From an uncultured Faecalibacterium sp. (GTDB taxonomy: Bacteria > Bacillota > Clostridia > Oscillospirales > Ruminococcaceae): a stretch of DNA of 14,236 bases. The position numbers were made by a program, and so were the translations under genes. The stretch spans positions 1 to 14,236 of the forward strand of contig CAKSZM010000048.1 of assembly GCA_934525735.1 (NCBI GenBank), given 5' to 3'. Of this stretch, positions 1 through 5,101 are shown piece by piece; the first letter of the stretch is position 1, and each line of letters begins with the position of its first letter. A model generated the notes under the pieces. That model did not search any database, had not been told where the DNA came from, and saw nothing but the letters and a program-made list of their open reading frames with translations.

Positions 1-32
1 ACAAAAATTCCAGTTTGCTGTACTCGTTCCCA

Positions 33-128
33 GCAGGGTTTGGGGCAGGCACGCCCCAACAAGAAGCTGTCCCAAAGTGGCAAGAATTTTCAAGAATTGA
101 AAATTTGTGGCCACGGGACGATTCTTGC
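33..128. repeat. Palindromic dispersed repeat, copy 1
   Basis: About 90% identical to 2585-2681, in the same orientation; the first 33 bases are identical. It contains a hairpin (TTGGGGC/GCCCCAA, loop of 6), then a long imperfect palindrome whose outer arms are CAAGAA and TTCTTG, with GTCCC/GGGAC and GTGGC/GCCAC inside, and a central AATTTTCAA-GAA-TTGAAAATT stem. The nested palindromes resemble REP/MITE-type intergenic repeats. There is no convincing coding region across it. Confidence 0.8.
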
Positions 129-214
129 TCTTACCTAATATGCTCAAATTCGATTTTCTGTGATTGTTTCCAGATTGTTAAGGCGCACAAGCAGCAAAGG
201 AACTTCTTTCTTCT

Positions 215-254
215 AAAGTGGTGGTGCTCACCGTGAGCACCACCACTTTTCTAT
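215..254. terminator. Strong 17-bp hairpin terminator, possibly bidirectional
   Basis: Perfect inverted repeat 215-231 / 233-249 with one central base, AAAG on the left and TTTTCTATTTTA on the right. It would end transcription entering from the left and insulate the recombinase promoter. Its own upstream gene lies outside the window, since no credible gene occupies 1-214. Confidence 0.75.
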
Positions 255-320
255 TTTATATTTGAAGCTCAGAATCATTATTTTCACAGTTTTGAGCAGT
301 GACAGCGATTTAAAATCATC

Positions 321-349
321 TTGCAAACCGATGTGAAATATGGTATATA
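321..349 (+). promoter_or_regulatory. Predicted sigma-A promoter of the serine recombinase
   Basis: TTGCAA at 321-326, a 17-bp spacer, then TATATA at 344-349 preceded by an extended -10 TGG. The short dyad GTATA-N5-TATAC overlaps the -10 region and start point and could be an operator; that role is inference. Confidence 0.65.
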
Positions 350-396
350 GGTTATACGAAGTATCGCCAAAATGATGTGTGAAGAGAGGTGCAACC

Positions 397-2013
397 ATGA
401 CCGCCGTGATCTACACCCGCTATTCATCTGACAGCCAGCGAGAAGCGTCCATTGAAGGACAGCTGCGCGACTGCAAGGACTACGCCGAGAAGAACGGCAT
501 CACCGTGGTCGGCACCTACATTGACCGTGCCTACTCTGCCAAAACGGATGACCGCCCAGACTTTCAGCGGATGATCAAGGACAGCGGAAAGAAAATCTTC
601 GATGTGGTTCTGGTCTGGAAGCTGGACCGCTTTGCCCGGAATCGGTTCGATGCCGTGAACTACAAGTACCAGCTGGAAAAGAACGGTGTCCATCTGGTGT
701 CTGCCATGGAACCCATCTCGCAGGGGCCTGAAGGCATTATGGTGGAGAGTATGCTGATCGGCATGGCGGAATACTATTCCGCCGAGCTCGCCCTGAAAGT
801 GGCGCGCGGTGAGCGCGAAAACGCCCTCCAGTGCAAGTACAACGGCGGTATGGTGCCGCTGGGCTTCACCATTGGCAAGGAGGACAGGCTGTACCATATC
901 GACCCGGAGACGGCTCCCATCGTGCAGGAGATCTTCAGACGGTATGCCGACGGCGAACCGGCCGAGAAGATTGCAGCATCCCTGAACGAGCGCGGTCTGC
1001 GTACCCGCACCGGGAAGCCGTTCGTGAAGAACAGCTTCTTCCAGATCTTCCGCAACCGCCGCTACATCGGCGAATACCGATACAAGGACATTGTGACGCC
1101 GGGCGGCATCCCGGCTATTGTTGATCAGGACTTGTTCGACCGGGTGCAGCAGCGTTTCGAGCAAAACAGGATCGCCCATGGTCGGCCTGCAAAAGAGGAT
1201 GTGAGCTATCTGCTGACGACCAAGCTGTTCTGTGGCAAGTGCGGCACCCTGATGGGCGGCGAAAGCGGCACCAGCCACATGGGAAACACCTACTATTACT
1301 ACAAGTGCGGCAACGCCAAACGCCACGGCAAGGCGCACTGCAACCTGAGAGCCATCCGCAAAGAGCCGCTGGAACGGTTCGTGGTGGAGACTGCCATCAA
1401 GGTGATTTTCAGCGATGAAATCATCGAACGGCTGATAGATTTGATCATGGAAGCCCAGCAGCAGGAGAACACCCGCCTGCCCGTTCTGAAGGACCAGCTC
1501 CGGGATACAGAGAAGCGGCTGGCAAATCTTCTGGAAGCCATTGAACAGGGCATCCTGACCCCGACCACCAAGCAGCGGCTGGACGAACTGGAAGCCCGGA
1601 AAGAAGCTCTGAACACCAGCATTCTGGAAGAAGAGCTAAAAAAGCCCGTCCTGACCCGCGAATGGATGCGGTTCTGGTTTGAAAAATTTCGCAAGGGTGA
1701 CATGAGAGACATGGAACACCAGCGGCAAATCATTGATACCTTTGTCAACTCGGTCTACGTTTTTGACGACCGGGTCGTGCTCAATTTCAACTTCACGGAC
1801 GATTCCAAAACCATCTCCCGTGAAGAGGTGTTGGGTTCGAGTGCTGTGGACAATGCTCCACCAAAACAAGAGCCTCTGACTTCGGTCAGAGGCTTTTTTG
1901 TTGCGTCATCCACTAACCCACGTCAGAGCGGGACGGTACAGGGCTCGAACAGCAACAACGACGACCGCGGCCTGCGGCCGAAACAGGGAGGAGTTGTTGG
2001 GGCAGCGTTCTGA
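397..2013 (+). CDS. Large serine recombinase (resolvase/invertase family)
   Basis: Site-specific DNA recombinase of 538 residues. The N-terminal resolvase domain (about 3-145) begins YTRYSSDSQ, with the probable nucleophile Ser10 after Arg8, and carries the LDRFAR motif. A recombinase domain follows (about 160-260), then a zinc ribbon with Cys279, Cys282, Cys304 and Cys315, and a charged coiled-coil region (about 352-415), the usual layout of large serine integrases. The ATG at 397 is chosen because GAGAGG (384-389) sits 7 bases upstream; a GTG at 379 is in frame but has no such site. The last ~55 residues are encoded by a dispersed repeat that includes a terminator hairpin, so the native C-terminus may lie near residue 490. 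No excisionase, phage or conjugation gene is visible, so this is probably a lone or remnant element. The substrate sites are unknown. Confidence 0.93.
   Translation: MTAVIYTRYSSDSQREASIEGQLRDCKDYAEKNGITVVGTYIDRAYSAKTDDRPDFQRMIKDSGKKIFDVVLVWKLDRFARNRFDAVNYKYQLEKNGVHLVSAMEPISQGPEGIMVESMLIGMAEYYSAELALKVARGERENALQCKYNGGMVPLGFTIGKEDRLYHIDPETAPIVQEIFRRYADGEPAEKIAASLNERGLRTRTGKPFVKNSFFQIFRNRRYIGEYRYKDIVTPGGIPAIVDQDLFDRVQQRFEQNRIAHGRPAKEDVSYLLTTKLFCGKCGTLMGGESGTSHMGNTYYYYKCGNAKRHGKAHCNLRAIRKEPLERFVVETAIKVIFSDEIIERLIDLIMEAQQQENTRLPVLKDQLRDTEKRLANLLEAIEQGILTPTTKQRLDELEARKEALNTSILEEELKKPVLTREWMRFWFEKFRKGDMRDMEHQRQIIDTFVNSVYVFDDRVVLNFNFTDDSKTISREEVLGSSAVDNAPPKQEPLTSVRGFFVASSTNPRQSGTVQGSNSNNDDRGLRPKQGGVVGAAF
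1872..1899 (+). terminator. Intrinsic terminator inside the recombinase reading frame
   Basis: Perfect 9-bp stem GCCTCTGAC / GTCAGAGGC with a TTCG tetraloop, followed by six T. It lies about 110 bases before the annotated stop codon of the recombinase, so transcripts ending here would have no stop codon. Confidence 0.8.
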
Positions 2014-2114
2014 TTTTTCAAGGCCCCGCCAAGGGGCTGAAGAAAAATCAGCAAACGCAACCCGTAAGGCGGTGCGCAGCACCGTAAGCAATCAGCCCAG
2101 CGGGCTGTTGCTTA
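2010..2114. other. Hairpin-rich non-coding segment
   Basis: Three consecutive hairpins. The first (2010-2051) has outer arms CTGATTTTTC/GAAAAATCAG and an inner GCCCC/GGGGC. The second (2070-2084) is CGGTGC-GCA-GCACCG. The third (2085-2114) is TAAGCAA-T-CAGCCC-AGC-GGGCTG-TTGCTTA. No credible coding region crosses it. It could be a structured RNA, or a palindromic element inserted in the surrounding repeat; the sequence does not decide between them. Confidence 0.6.
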
Positions 2115-2198
2115 GCCCGCGGTGGCCAACCTATAGGAACGTCTGCCAAGAAAGATGCTGCTGACTTCTCAATCGTCAGAACAGCAGGAACGAGCAAA

Positions 2199-2240
2199 GG
2201 CAGGGTATCACCATGGAGGTGGTGCCCTGCCTTTTGCTTT
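2199..2240 (+). terminator. Strong intrinsic terminator after non-coding DNA
   Basis: Fourteen-base-pair stem from GGCAGGG/CCCTGCC extended by TATCACC/GGTGGTG (two G-T pairs), loop ATGGA, tail TTTTGCTTT. The flanking GCAAA and TTTTGC make it partly bidirectional. No gene ends just upstream on either strand, so it may end a non-coding transcript from the structured region, or catch readthrough from the recombinase. Confidence 0.7.
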
Positions 2241-2274
2241 GCATCCCCCTATATTTTGCGTTTCGGGTCGATCG

Positions 2275-2313
2275 CTGCGTACGTCCGTACACAGTCCGTA
2301 CGCACGTACGCAG
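2275..2313. repeat. 10-bp inverted repeat upstream of the small membrane protein
   Basis: Perfect arms CTGCGTACGT (2275-2284) and ACGTACGCAG (2304-2313) with a 19-base spacer that itself holds two CCGTAC-type words. It lies about 50 bases upstream of the predicted -10 element for the gene at 2420 and could bind a regulator or recombinase. No function is demonstrated. Confidence 0.45.
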
Positions 2314-2362
2314 GAAAAAAGGAAAGTTCTGGCATATAGCCGTGGTCTTTTGCCAAGCTGTA

Positions 2363-2371
2363 TGGTATACT
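2363..2371 (+). promoter_or_regulatory. Extended -10 promoter for the 53-residue protein
   Basis: TGG followed by TATACT (2366-2371), about 49 bases before the start codon. No good -35 box is present at standard spacing. The call rests on the extended -10, which also occurs in the pheA promoter. Confidence 0.45.
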
Positions 2372-2419
2372 CAAGCCAGTGAGCATACTGACCAGATTAT
2401 AACAAAGAGGTGTGTCATA

Positions 2420-2581
2420 ATGGGATATGGCTGGGCAACAGTTTTCACTTTGGCAGCATGGTTTGCAGGATCGGTTCTTGACGCAATTCTGGGTGACCTC
2501 GGATTGAGAACATTGTTTTCCATCATCGTAATGGGATGCTGCATCATGAAATACATAAAGGACAACAATCACTCCAATTGA
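2420..2581 (+). CDS. Small hydrophobic protein of unknown function (53 residues)
   Basis: I do not recognise this protein. The start at 2420 is supported by AAAGAGG (2404-2410), 9 bases upstream; the frame stays open further upstream but through a terminator and a promoter, so that extension is not credible. Residues about 5-20 and 31-45 are hydrophobic and could be two membrane segments, joined by a short loop (DAILGDLGLR) and ending in a charged tail (KYIKDNNHSN). It sits between the recombinase and the toxin-antitoxin pair, immediately before the second palindromic repeat. It could be a membrane-active small protein, a type I-like toxin, or an unimportant reading frame. The ribosome site and promoter favour a real gene. 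Confidence 0.5.
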   Translation: MGYGWATVFTLAAWFAGSVLDAILGDLGLRTLFSIIVMGCCIMKYIKDNNHSN

Positions 2582-2584
2582 CAC

Positions 2585-2681
2585 GCAGGGTTTGGGGCAG
2601 GCACGCCCCAACAAGAATCTGTCCCAAAGGGACACAACATTTTCAAGAATTGAAAATTTGCGGCCACGGGACGGTTCTTGC
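2585..2681. repeat. Palindromic dispersed repeat, copy 2
   Basis: Second copy of the repeat at 33-128, same orientation, with the same nested palindromes. The main difference is GGGACACAAC in place of TGGCAAGA in the middle, which creates a local GTCCC-AAA-GGGAC hairpin. It lies directly between the small membrane protein stop codon and the toxin-antitoxin promoter. Confidence 0.8.
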
Positions 2682-2694
2682 CCTGTCGTCGCCA

Positions 2695-2723
2695 TTGCAA
2701 TTGTAGTCATTCTGTGATACAAT
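2695..2723 (+). promoter_or_regulatory. Promoter of the toxin-antitoxin operon
   Basis: TTGCAA (2695-2700), a 17-bp spacer and TACAAT (2718-2723) with an extended TGA before the -10. Antitoxins of this family usually repress their own promoter, alone or with the toxin; no clear operator palindrome is visible. Confidence 0.7.
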
Positions 2724-2747
2724 GCTTCTGACAGGAGGTGTTTTCAC

Positions 2748-3029
2748 ATGATGCAGACATTTGTTCGTCCATCCCGCGATTTGCGCAACCATTACGCTGA
2801 AATTTCAGAGTTGCTCAAAAATCACGATCATGTGATCATCACAAATCATGGCCGTGGAGAATCCGTTCTCATCAACATGGAGGACTACGCAAAGTACGAG
2901 GAATTCCTGCACCAGCGGTATGTTGCCGAAGCACTTGCCAAAGCAAAACAGCAGGCAGCTGACCCCAGCACCCAGTGGGCAGACCACGAAAGCGTATGGG
3001 AGATGCTCCATGAACAGTATGACGTATAA
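2748..3029 (+). CDS. Phd/YefM-type antitoxin
   Basis: Protein of 93 residues. The N-terminal part has the Phd/YefM pattern: RPSRDLRNHYAEISELL, then a strand-turn with VIITNHGRGESVLINMEDY. This fold dimerises and binds operator DNA. The C-terminal part (about 55-93) is acidic and Ala/Gln-rich, as expected for the flexible segment that wraps the toxin. AGGAGG at 2733-2738 lies 9 bases before the ATG; a second Met follows at once, so the exact start could shift by one codon. It is followed by, and overlaps by 20 bases, a RelE/ParE-like toxin gene. Family knowledge says it neutralises that toxin by direct binding and is degraded faster than the toxin. Confidence 0.88.
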   Translation: MMQTFVRPSRDLRNHYAEISELLKNHDHVIITNHGRGESVLINMEDYAKYEEFLHQRYVAEALAKAKQQAADPSTQWADHESVWEMLHEQYDV

Positions 3030-3315
3030 AATCAAATATCTGCCCCTTGCCGTGCAGGATTTGAATGATGTCGCCCGGTATCTTTCGGGGTTCTATCCCA
3101 AAACCGCCAGCCGGGTGCTGAAAGAGATGCGGGATAAAATCACAAAATTGGGCGATAACCCAAAGATGTGTGAAATCTATCCCACTGACCCCGTCTACCA
3201 CAAAATGGTCGTTGACCCGTATCTGGTGTTCTATCAGGTCAACGAAGAAGCCAGAATCGTAGAAATTCACCGTGTACTGTGTGGTTCATGGAATCTTCCG
3301 CAGTATCTGGAATAA
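3010..3315 (+). CDS. RelE/ParE-superfamily toxin
   Basis: Protein of 101 residues with the RelE/ParE fold pattern: YKIKYLPLAVQDLNDVARYL at the N-terminus (strand plus helix), a second helix about residues 30-48, then strands including HKMVVDPYLVFYQV and VEIHRVLCG. RelE members cleave ribosome-bound mRNA and ParE members poison DNA gyrase; this one looks more ParE-like, but the target cannot be fixed by sight. The start at 3010 has GGGAG (2998-3002) 7 bases upstream. An alternative ATG at 3019 would give 98 residues. It overlaps the antitoxin by 20 bases, so translation is probably coupled. The usual final Arg-Arg-Asp of the family is replaced by SWN. A terminator follows at 3361. Confidence 0.87.
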   Translation: MNSMTYKIKYLPLAVQDLNDVARYLSGFYPKTASRVLKEMRDKITKLGDNPKMCEIYPTDPVYHKMVVDPYLVFYQVNEEARIVEIHRVLCGSWNLPQYLE

Positions 3316-3322
3316 TGTTTTC

Positions 3323-3492
3323 AGGGTCGACTGCTGTGGAGAACGCTCCGCCAAACGAAAGTCTCCAACTTCGGTTGGAGGCTTTTTGTTGTGTCTGCCT
3401 CTGTCAAACGTCAGAGCGAGGACGGTACAGGACTCGAACAGCGACAACGACCGCGGCCTGCAGAAACATCTGCCAAGAGCAATGCCGCCGGA
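3323..3492. repeat. Terminator-bearing repeat, short copy (B)
   Basis: Short copy of the repeat at 1833-2164, placed directly after the toxin stop codon. One frame reads GSTAVENAPP, nearly the recombinase tail GSSAVDNAPP, but here that frame is not attached to any gene. The hairpin-rich ~160 bases of copy A are missing. It may be the fossil 3' end of a lost recombinase gene, or a dispersed intergenic element. Confidence 0.75.
3361..3387 (+). terminator. Terminator of the toxin-antitoxin operon
   Basis: Nine-base-pair stem GTCTCCAAC / GTTGGAGGC with a TTCG tetraloop and five T, 46 bases after the toxin stop codon. It is the counterpart of the hairpin at 1872-1899, with compensating changes in the stem. 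Confidence 0.85.
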
Positions 3493-3511
3493 TGGCCTTA
3501 TTTTTTGCGTC

Positions 3512-3559
3512 ACAAAACGAGACAGACCCTCTCTTTTCGCAGAGAAGATCTGTCTCGTT
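3512..3559 (-). terminator. Terminator of the phosphoribosyltransferase gene
   Basis: Eleven-base-pair stem AACGAGACAGA (3516-3526) / TCTGTCTCGTT (3549-3559), followed on the minus strand by a short T run. It lies 22 bases past the stop codon of the gene ending at 3582 and is convergent with the toxin-antitoxin terminator. Confidence 0.75.
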
Positions 3560-3581
3560 CGTTCTTCCGATATTCTGTACG

Positions 3582-4217
3582 TTACAGCGCCGAATAGCCG
3601 AAGCTGTTCACCAGCGCGTCGATATGCTGGCCGGCCTTGCACATGGGGCAGTCGCGGCTGTCGAAGCTGGCGTAATCCGGCAGGCTGGCGGGGTCGAAGA
3701 TGGAGGTGACCTCGTAGCCCAGGCACTCATGGGTGGTGGCGAAGATGGCCGACAGGCCCGCCACCATGCCGCCGTAGTAGTTCACCGCTTCGATGGCGGC
3801 CTGCACGGTGTAGCCAGTGGTGATGGACGCGGCCAGAATGAGCACATGCTTGCCCTTGACCATTGGTGCCAGATTATCGCGCAGGATGATCTGGCTGCCG
3901 GTGGTGTACTCCGGGGTGACCACATAGATGGTCTGGTGGGCGTTCATGTTGGCAAAACCGTCCTTGGTCAGCTCGTTGGCCAGACAGGTGCCGATGACCT
4001 GCGTGCCGTCCAGACAGAGCACGGTATCCACGATGGTGTTGTGCTGGTAGGCCGCCACAAGCTCCTTTGCCACGGCCTTGGCCTCGGACAGGCGGGACTT
4101 CTGGGTCGTAACGTCGATGTAATAGTTGATATGGCTGTGGCTGGTGGCAAAATGGCCCTTTGCCACGCGCAGGAACAGATCGCTCTTCTTGGTGGGAAGC
4201 TTTACCATATTGATCAT
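3582..4217 (-). CDS. PyrE-like phosphoribosyltransferase with altered PRPP loop
   Basis: Protein of 211 residues with a type I phosphoribosyltransferase fold. The characteristic hydrophobic strand and loop is VLILAASITTGYT (125-137), where orotate and related transferases normally have two acidic residues before the TTG turn; here both are Ala (129-130). Upstream, TVLCLDGTQVIGTCLANEL (about 65-83) resembles the dimer-loop/helix region of OPRT-like proteins. The C-terminus carries CPMC (190-193), a possible metal or redox pair. The ATG at 4217 has AAGGAG about 10 bases upstream; an upstream in-frame extension has no such signal. It is a single-gene unit with its own promoter and terminator and no pyrimidine genes nearby. 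It could be an orotate or purine transferase, or a non-catalytic PRPP-sensing relative. Confidence 0.75.
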   Translation of the reverse strand: MINMVKLPTKKSDLFLRVAKGHFATSHSHINYYIDVTTQKSRLSEAKAVAKELVAAYQHNTIVDTVLCLDGTQVIGTCLANELTKDGFANMNAHQTIYVVTPEYTTGSQIILRDNLAPMVKGKHVLILAASITTGYTVQAAIEAVNYYGGMVAGLSAIFATTHECLGYEVTSIFDPASLPDYASFDSRDCPMCKAGQHIDALVNSFGYSAL

Positions 4218-4267
4218 CGAAACAACACTCCTTTTCAGGTTTTGTCGGCCGTTACACCGCAAAATAC

Positions 4268-4300
4268 AAAAACCGCGGCAGCAGTTCCGCCGCGATTTTT
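4268..4300 (-). promoter_or_regulatory. Terminator-like hairpin in the phosphoribosyltransferase leader (candidate attenuator)
   Basis: On the minus strand, CGCGGC and GCCGCG pair around a 9-base loop, with A5 before and T5 after. It lies between the predicted promoter (4319-4347) and the start codon (4217), so it falls within the 5' leader and could end transcription early. No matching antiterminator was traced. Confidence 0.55.
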
Positions 4301-4318
4301 CTGCGTTTGTATATCCTT

Positions 4319-4347
4319 ATTGTACCGGAAAACCGCACTGTGCACAA
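4319..4347 (-). promoter_or_regulatory. Promoter of the phosphoribosyltransferase gene
   Basis: On the minus strand TTGTGC (4342-4347), 17-bp spacer, TACAAT (4319-4324). This implies a leader of about 95 bases. Confidence 0.65.
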
Positions 4348-4428
4348 GGAACAATTCCACTAAAAAACTTTGCTGATTTTGCATCACATCGACAAAAGCA
4401 TGGATACAAATTGCCATTTCAAGGGTGC

Positions 4429-4457
4429 AAAAAGGCCCGCGCCTTGCGGTGCGGGCC
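4429..4457 (-). terminator. Terminator after the lipoprotein gene at 4474
   Basis: Ten-base-pair GC-rich stem 4434-4443 / 4448-4457 (one G-T pair), loop of 4, followed on the minus strand by TTTTT. It begins 17 bases past the stop codon. Confidence 0.85.
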
Positions 4458-4473
4458 GGAGATGCGACAGAAA

Positions 4474-5046
4474 TCAGACGGATTTCGGCATAATAATGCT
4501 AGTGATATTCCAACCTGCATGGACATCACCGTAGGAATCGGAAGTGTTGCCCAAAGCAGTCGTCTTGGGATAATAATAGATGCTGATTTTCTTGGCATCC
4601 GTATAATCAATGCCGGTGAACTTCACATGGTTTTTATAGGTCTTATTTGCATCCATCGGACCATCACATACGCTGTCCACCACAACGCCTGTAGAACCAG
4701 CACCGTAACTGACAGTTTTGCCGTTATTATAATCAACGCTGATCTTATAATAATACTTTCCAGCAAAGAAACTATCGACAACAGGAGAATGCTCAAAGTC
4801 ACATTCAAAGACGCCCGTCTTATTAAGATCACCATTGAACACAGCATGGGACAAAGTCTGCTTATCACTGCTGCCGATTCCCCAGAAGCTGCCGGAGCCG
4901 CCAAAGCTCAGGGTGCCTTCCGGCTTCTCGGAGTAAGGCTGATTCGGGTTGTTGGAGCAGCCGGTCAGGGAGCCAGAGACCGCCACAGCAGCAGCGGCCA
5001 GAACCGTATACTTCATAAAATCACGGCGGGAAAAGGTATAGGACAT
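4474..5046 (-). CDS. Putative lipoprotein with twin-arginine signal peptide
   Basis: Protein of 190 residues. The N-terminus has a Tat-type motif SRRDFMK (Arg7-Arg8), a hydrophobic Ala/Val stretch, then the lipobox LTGC with Cys30 as the predicted lipid-modified residue, so it should be anchored outside the membrane. The mature part is rich in Tyr, Gly and Asp (YYYKISVDYNNGK, KKISIYYYPKT) and looks like beta strands. I recognise no catalytic motif or named family. The start at 5046 follows a strong AAAGGAGG. By eye, parts of the gene are clearly more AT-rich than its neighbours (near 35-42% GC over 60-base stretches), which suggests recent acquisition. It lies 55 bases downstream of a second twin-arginine lipoprotein and may be cotranscribed with it. 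Confidence 0.78.
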   Translation of the reverse strand: MSYTFSRRDFMKYTVLAAAAVAVSGSLTGCSNNPNQPYSEKPEGTLSFGGSGSFWGIGSSDKQTLSHAVFNGDLNKTGVFECDFEHSPVVDSFFAGKYYYKISVDYNNGKTVSYGAGSTGVVVDSVCDGPMDANKTYKNHVKFTGIDYTDAKKISIYYYPKTTALGNTSDSYGDVHAGWNITSIIMPKSV

Positions 5047-5079
5047 GATCGTTCCTCCTTTAAGTACAGTTATCATTCA

Positions 5080-5095
5080 TTGCCGGGTCCGGCAA
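5080..5095 (-). other. Intercistronic hairpin between two lipoprotein genes
   Basis: TTGCCGG-GT-CCGGCAA palindrome starting six bases past the stop codon of the gene ending at 5102. On the minus strand it is not followed by a T run, so it is more likely an mRNA-stabilising or partial-termination hairpin than a full terminator. The two genes are probably one operon. Confidence 0.4.
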
Positions 5096-5101
5096 AAACT
5101 T

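Larger units (their letters stand above)
1833..2164. repeat. Terminator-bearing repeat, long copy (A)
   Basis: Matches 3323-3492 at roughly 80% over the shared parts. Shared blocks include GCTGTGGA, a UUCG-loop terminator, CGTCAGAGCG, GGACGGTACAG, CTCGAACAGC, ACCGCGGCCTG and TCTGCCAAGA. This copy carries about 160 extra bases (roughly 1976-2135) rich in hairpins that copy B lacks. It overlaps the 3' end of the recombinase reading frame. The similarity was read by eye, so the borders are approximate. Confidence 0.75.

Noticed and set aside
15..236. 73-residue open frame at the left edge
   Set aside because: It runs through the palindromic repeat and a terminator hairpin, has no ribosome binding site and no protein-like composition.
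350..365. TTATACGAAGTAT near the recombinase promoter resembles a loxP arm
   Set aside because: Only one partial arm matches, the inverted partner is absent, and Cre-type sites belong to tyrosine, not serine, recombinases.
424..1338. 304-codon minus-strand frame opposite the recombinase
   Set aside because: Antisense shadow of a gene with clear catalytic and zinc-ribbon motifs.
2213..2419. Upstream extension of the small membrane protein to 122 residues
   Set aside because: It would start inside a terminator loop and cross a predicted promoter; the internal start has the ribosome binding site.
33..2681. The 96-bp direct repeats as attL and attR of the serine recombinase
   Set aside because: Serine integrase attachment sites share only a short core, not ~96 bp at 90% identity, and the internal palindromes fit a dispersed repeat better. 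It stays possible but is not supported.
3425..3445. Reverse strand GTTCGAGTCC resembles a tRNA T-loop, suggesting a tRNA or att site
   Set aside because: The flanking bases do not form the 5-bp T stem and no other tRNA arms are present, here or in the equivalent place at 1940-1955.
3279..4376. 365-codon plus-strand frame over the repeat and the phosphoribosyltransferase
   Set aside because: Only its beginning resembles a real protein (the recombinase-like tail in the repeat). The rest is antisense to a gene with better signals.
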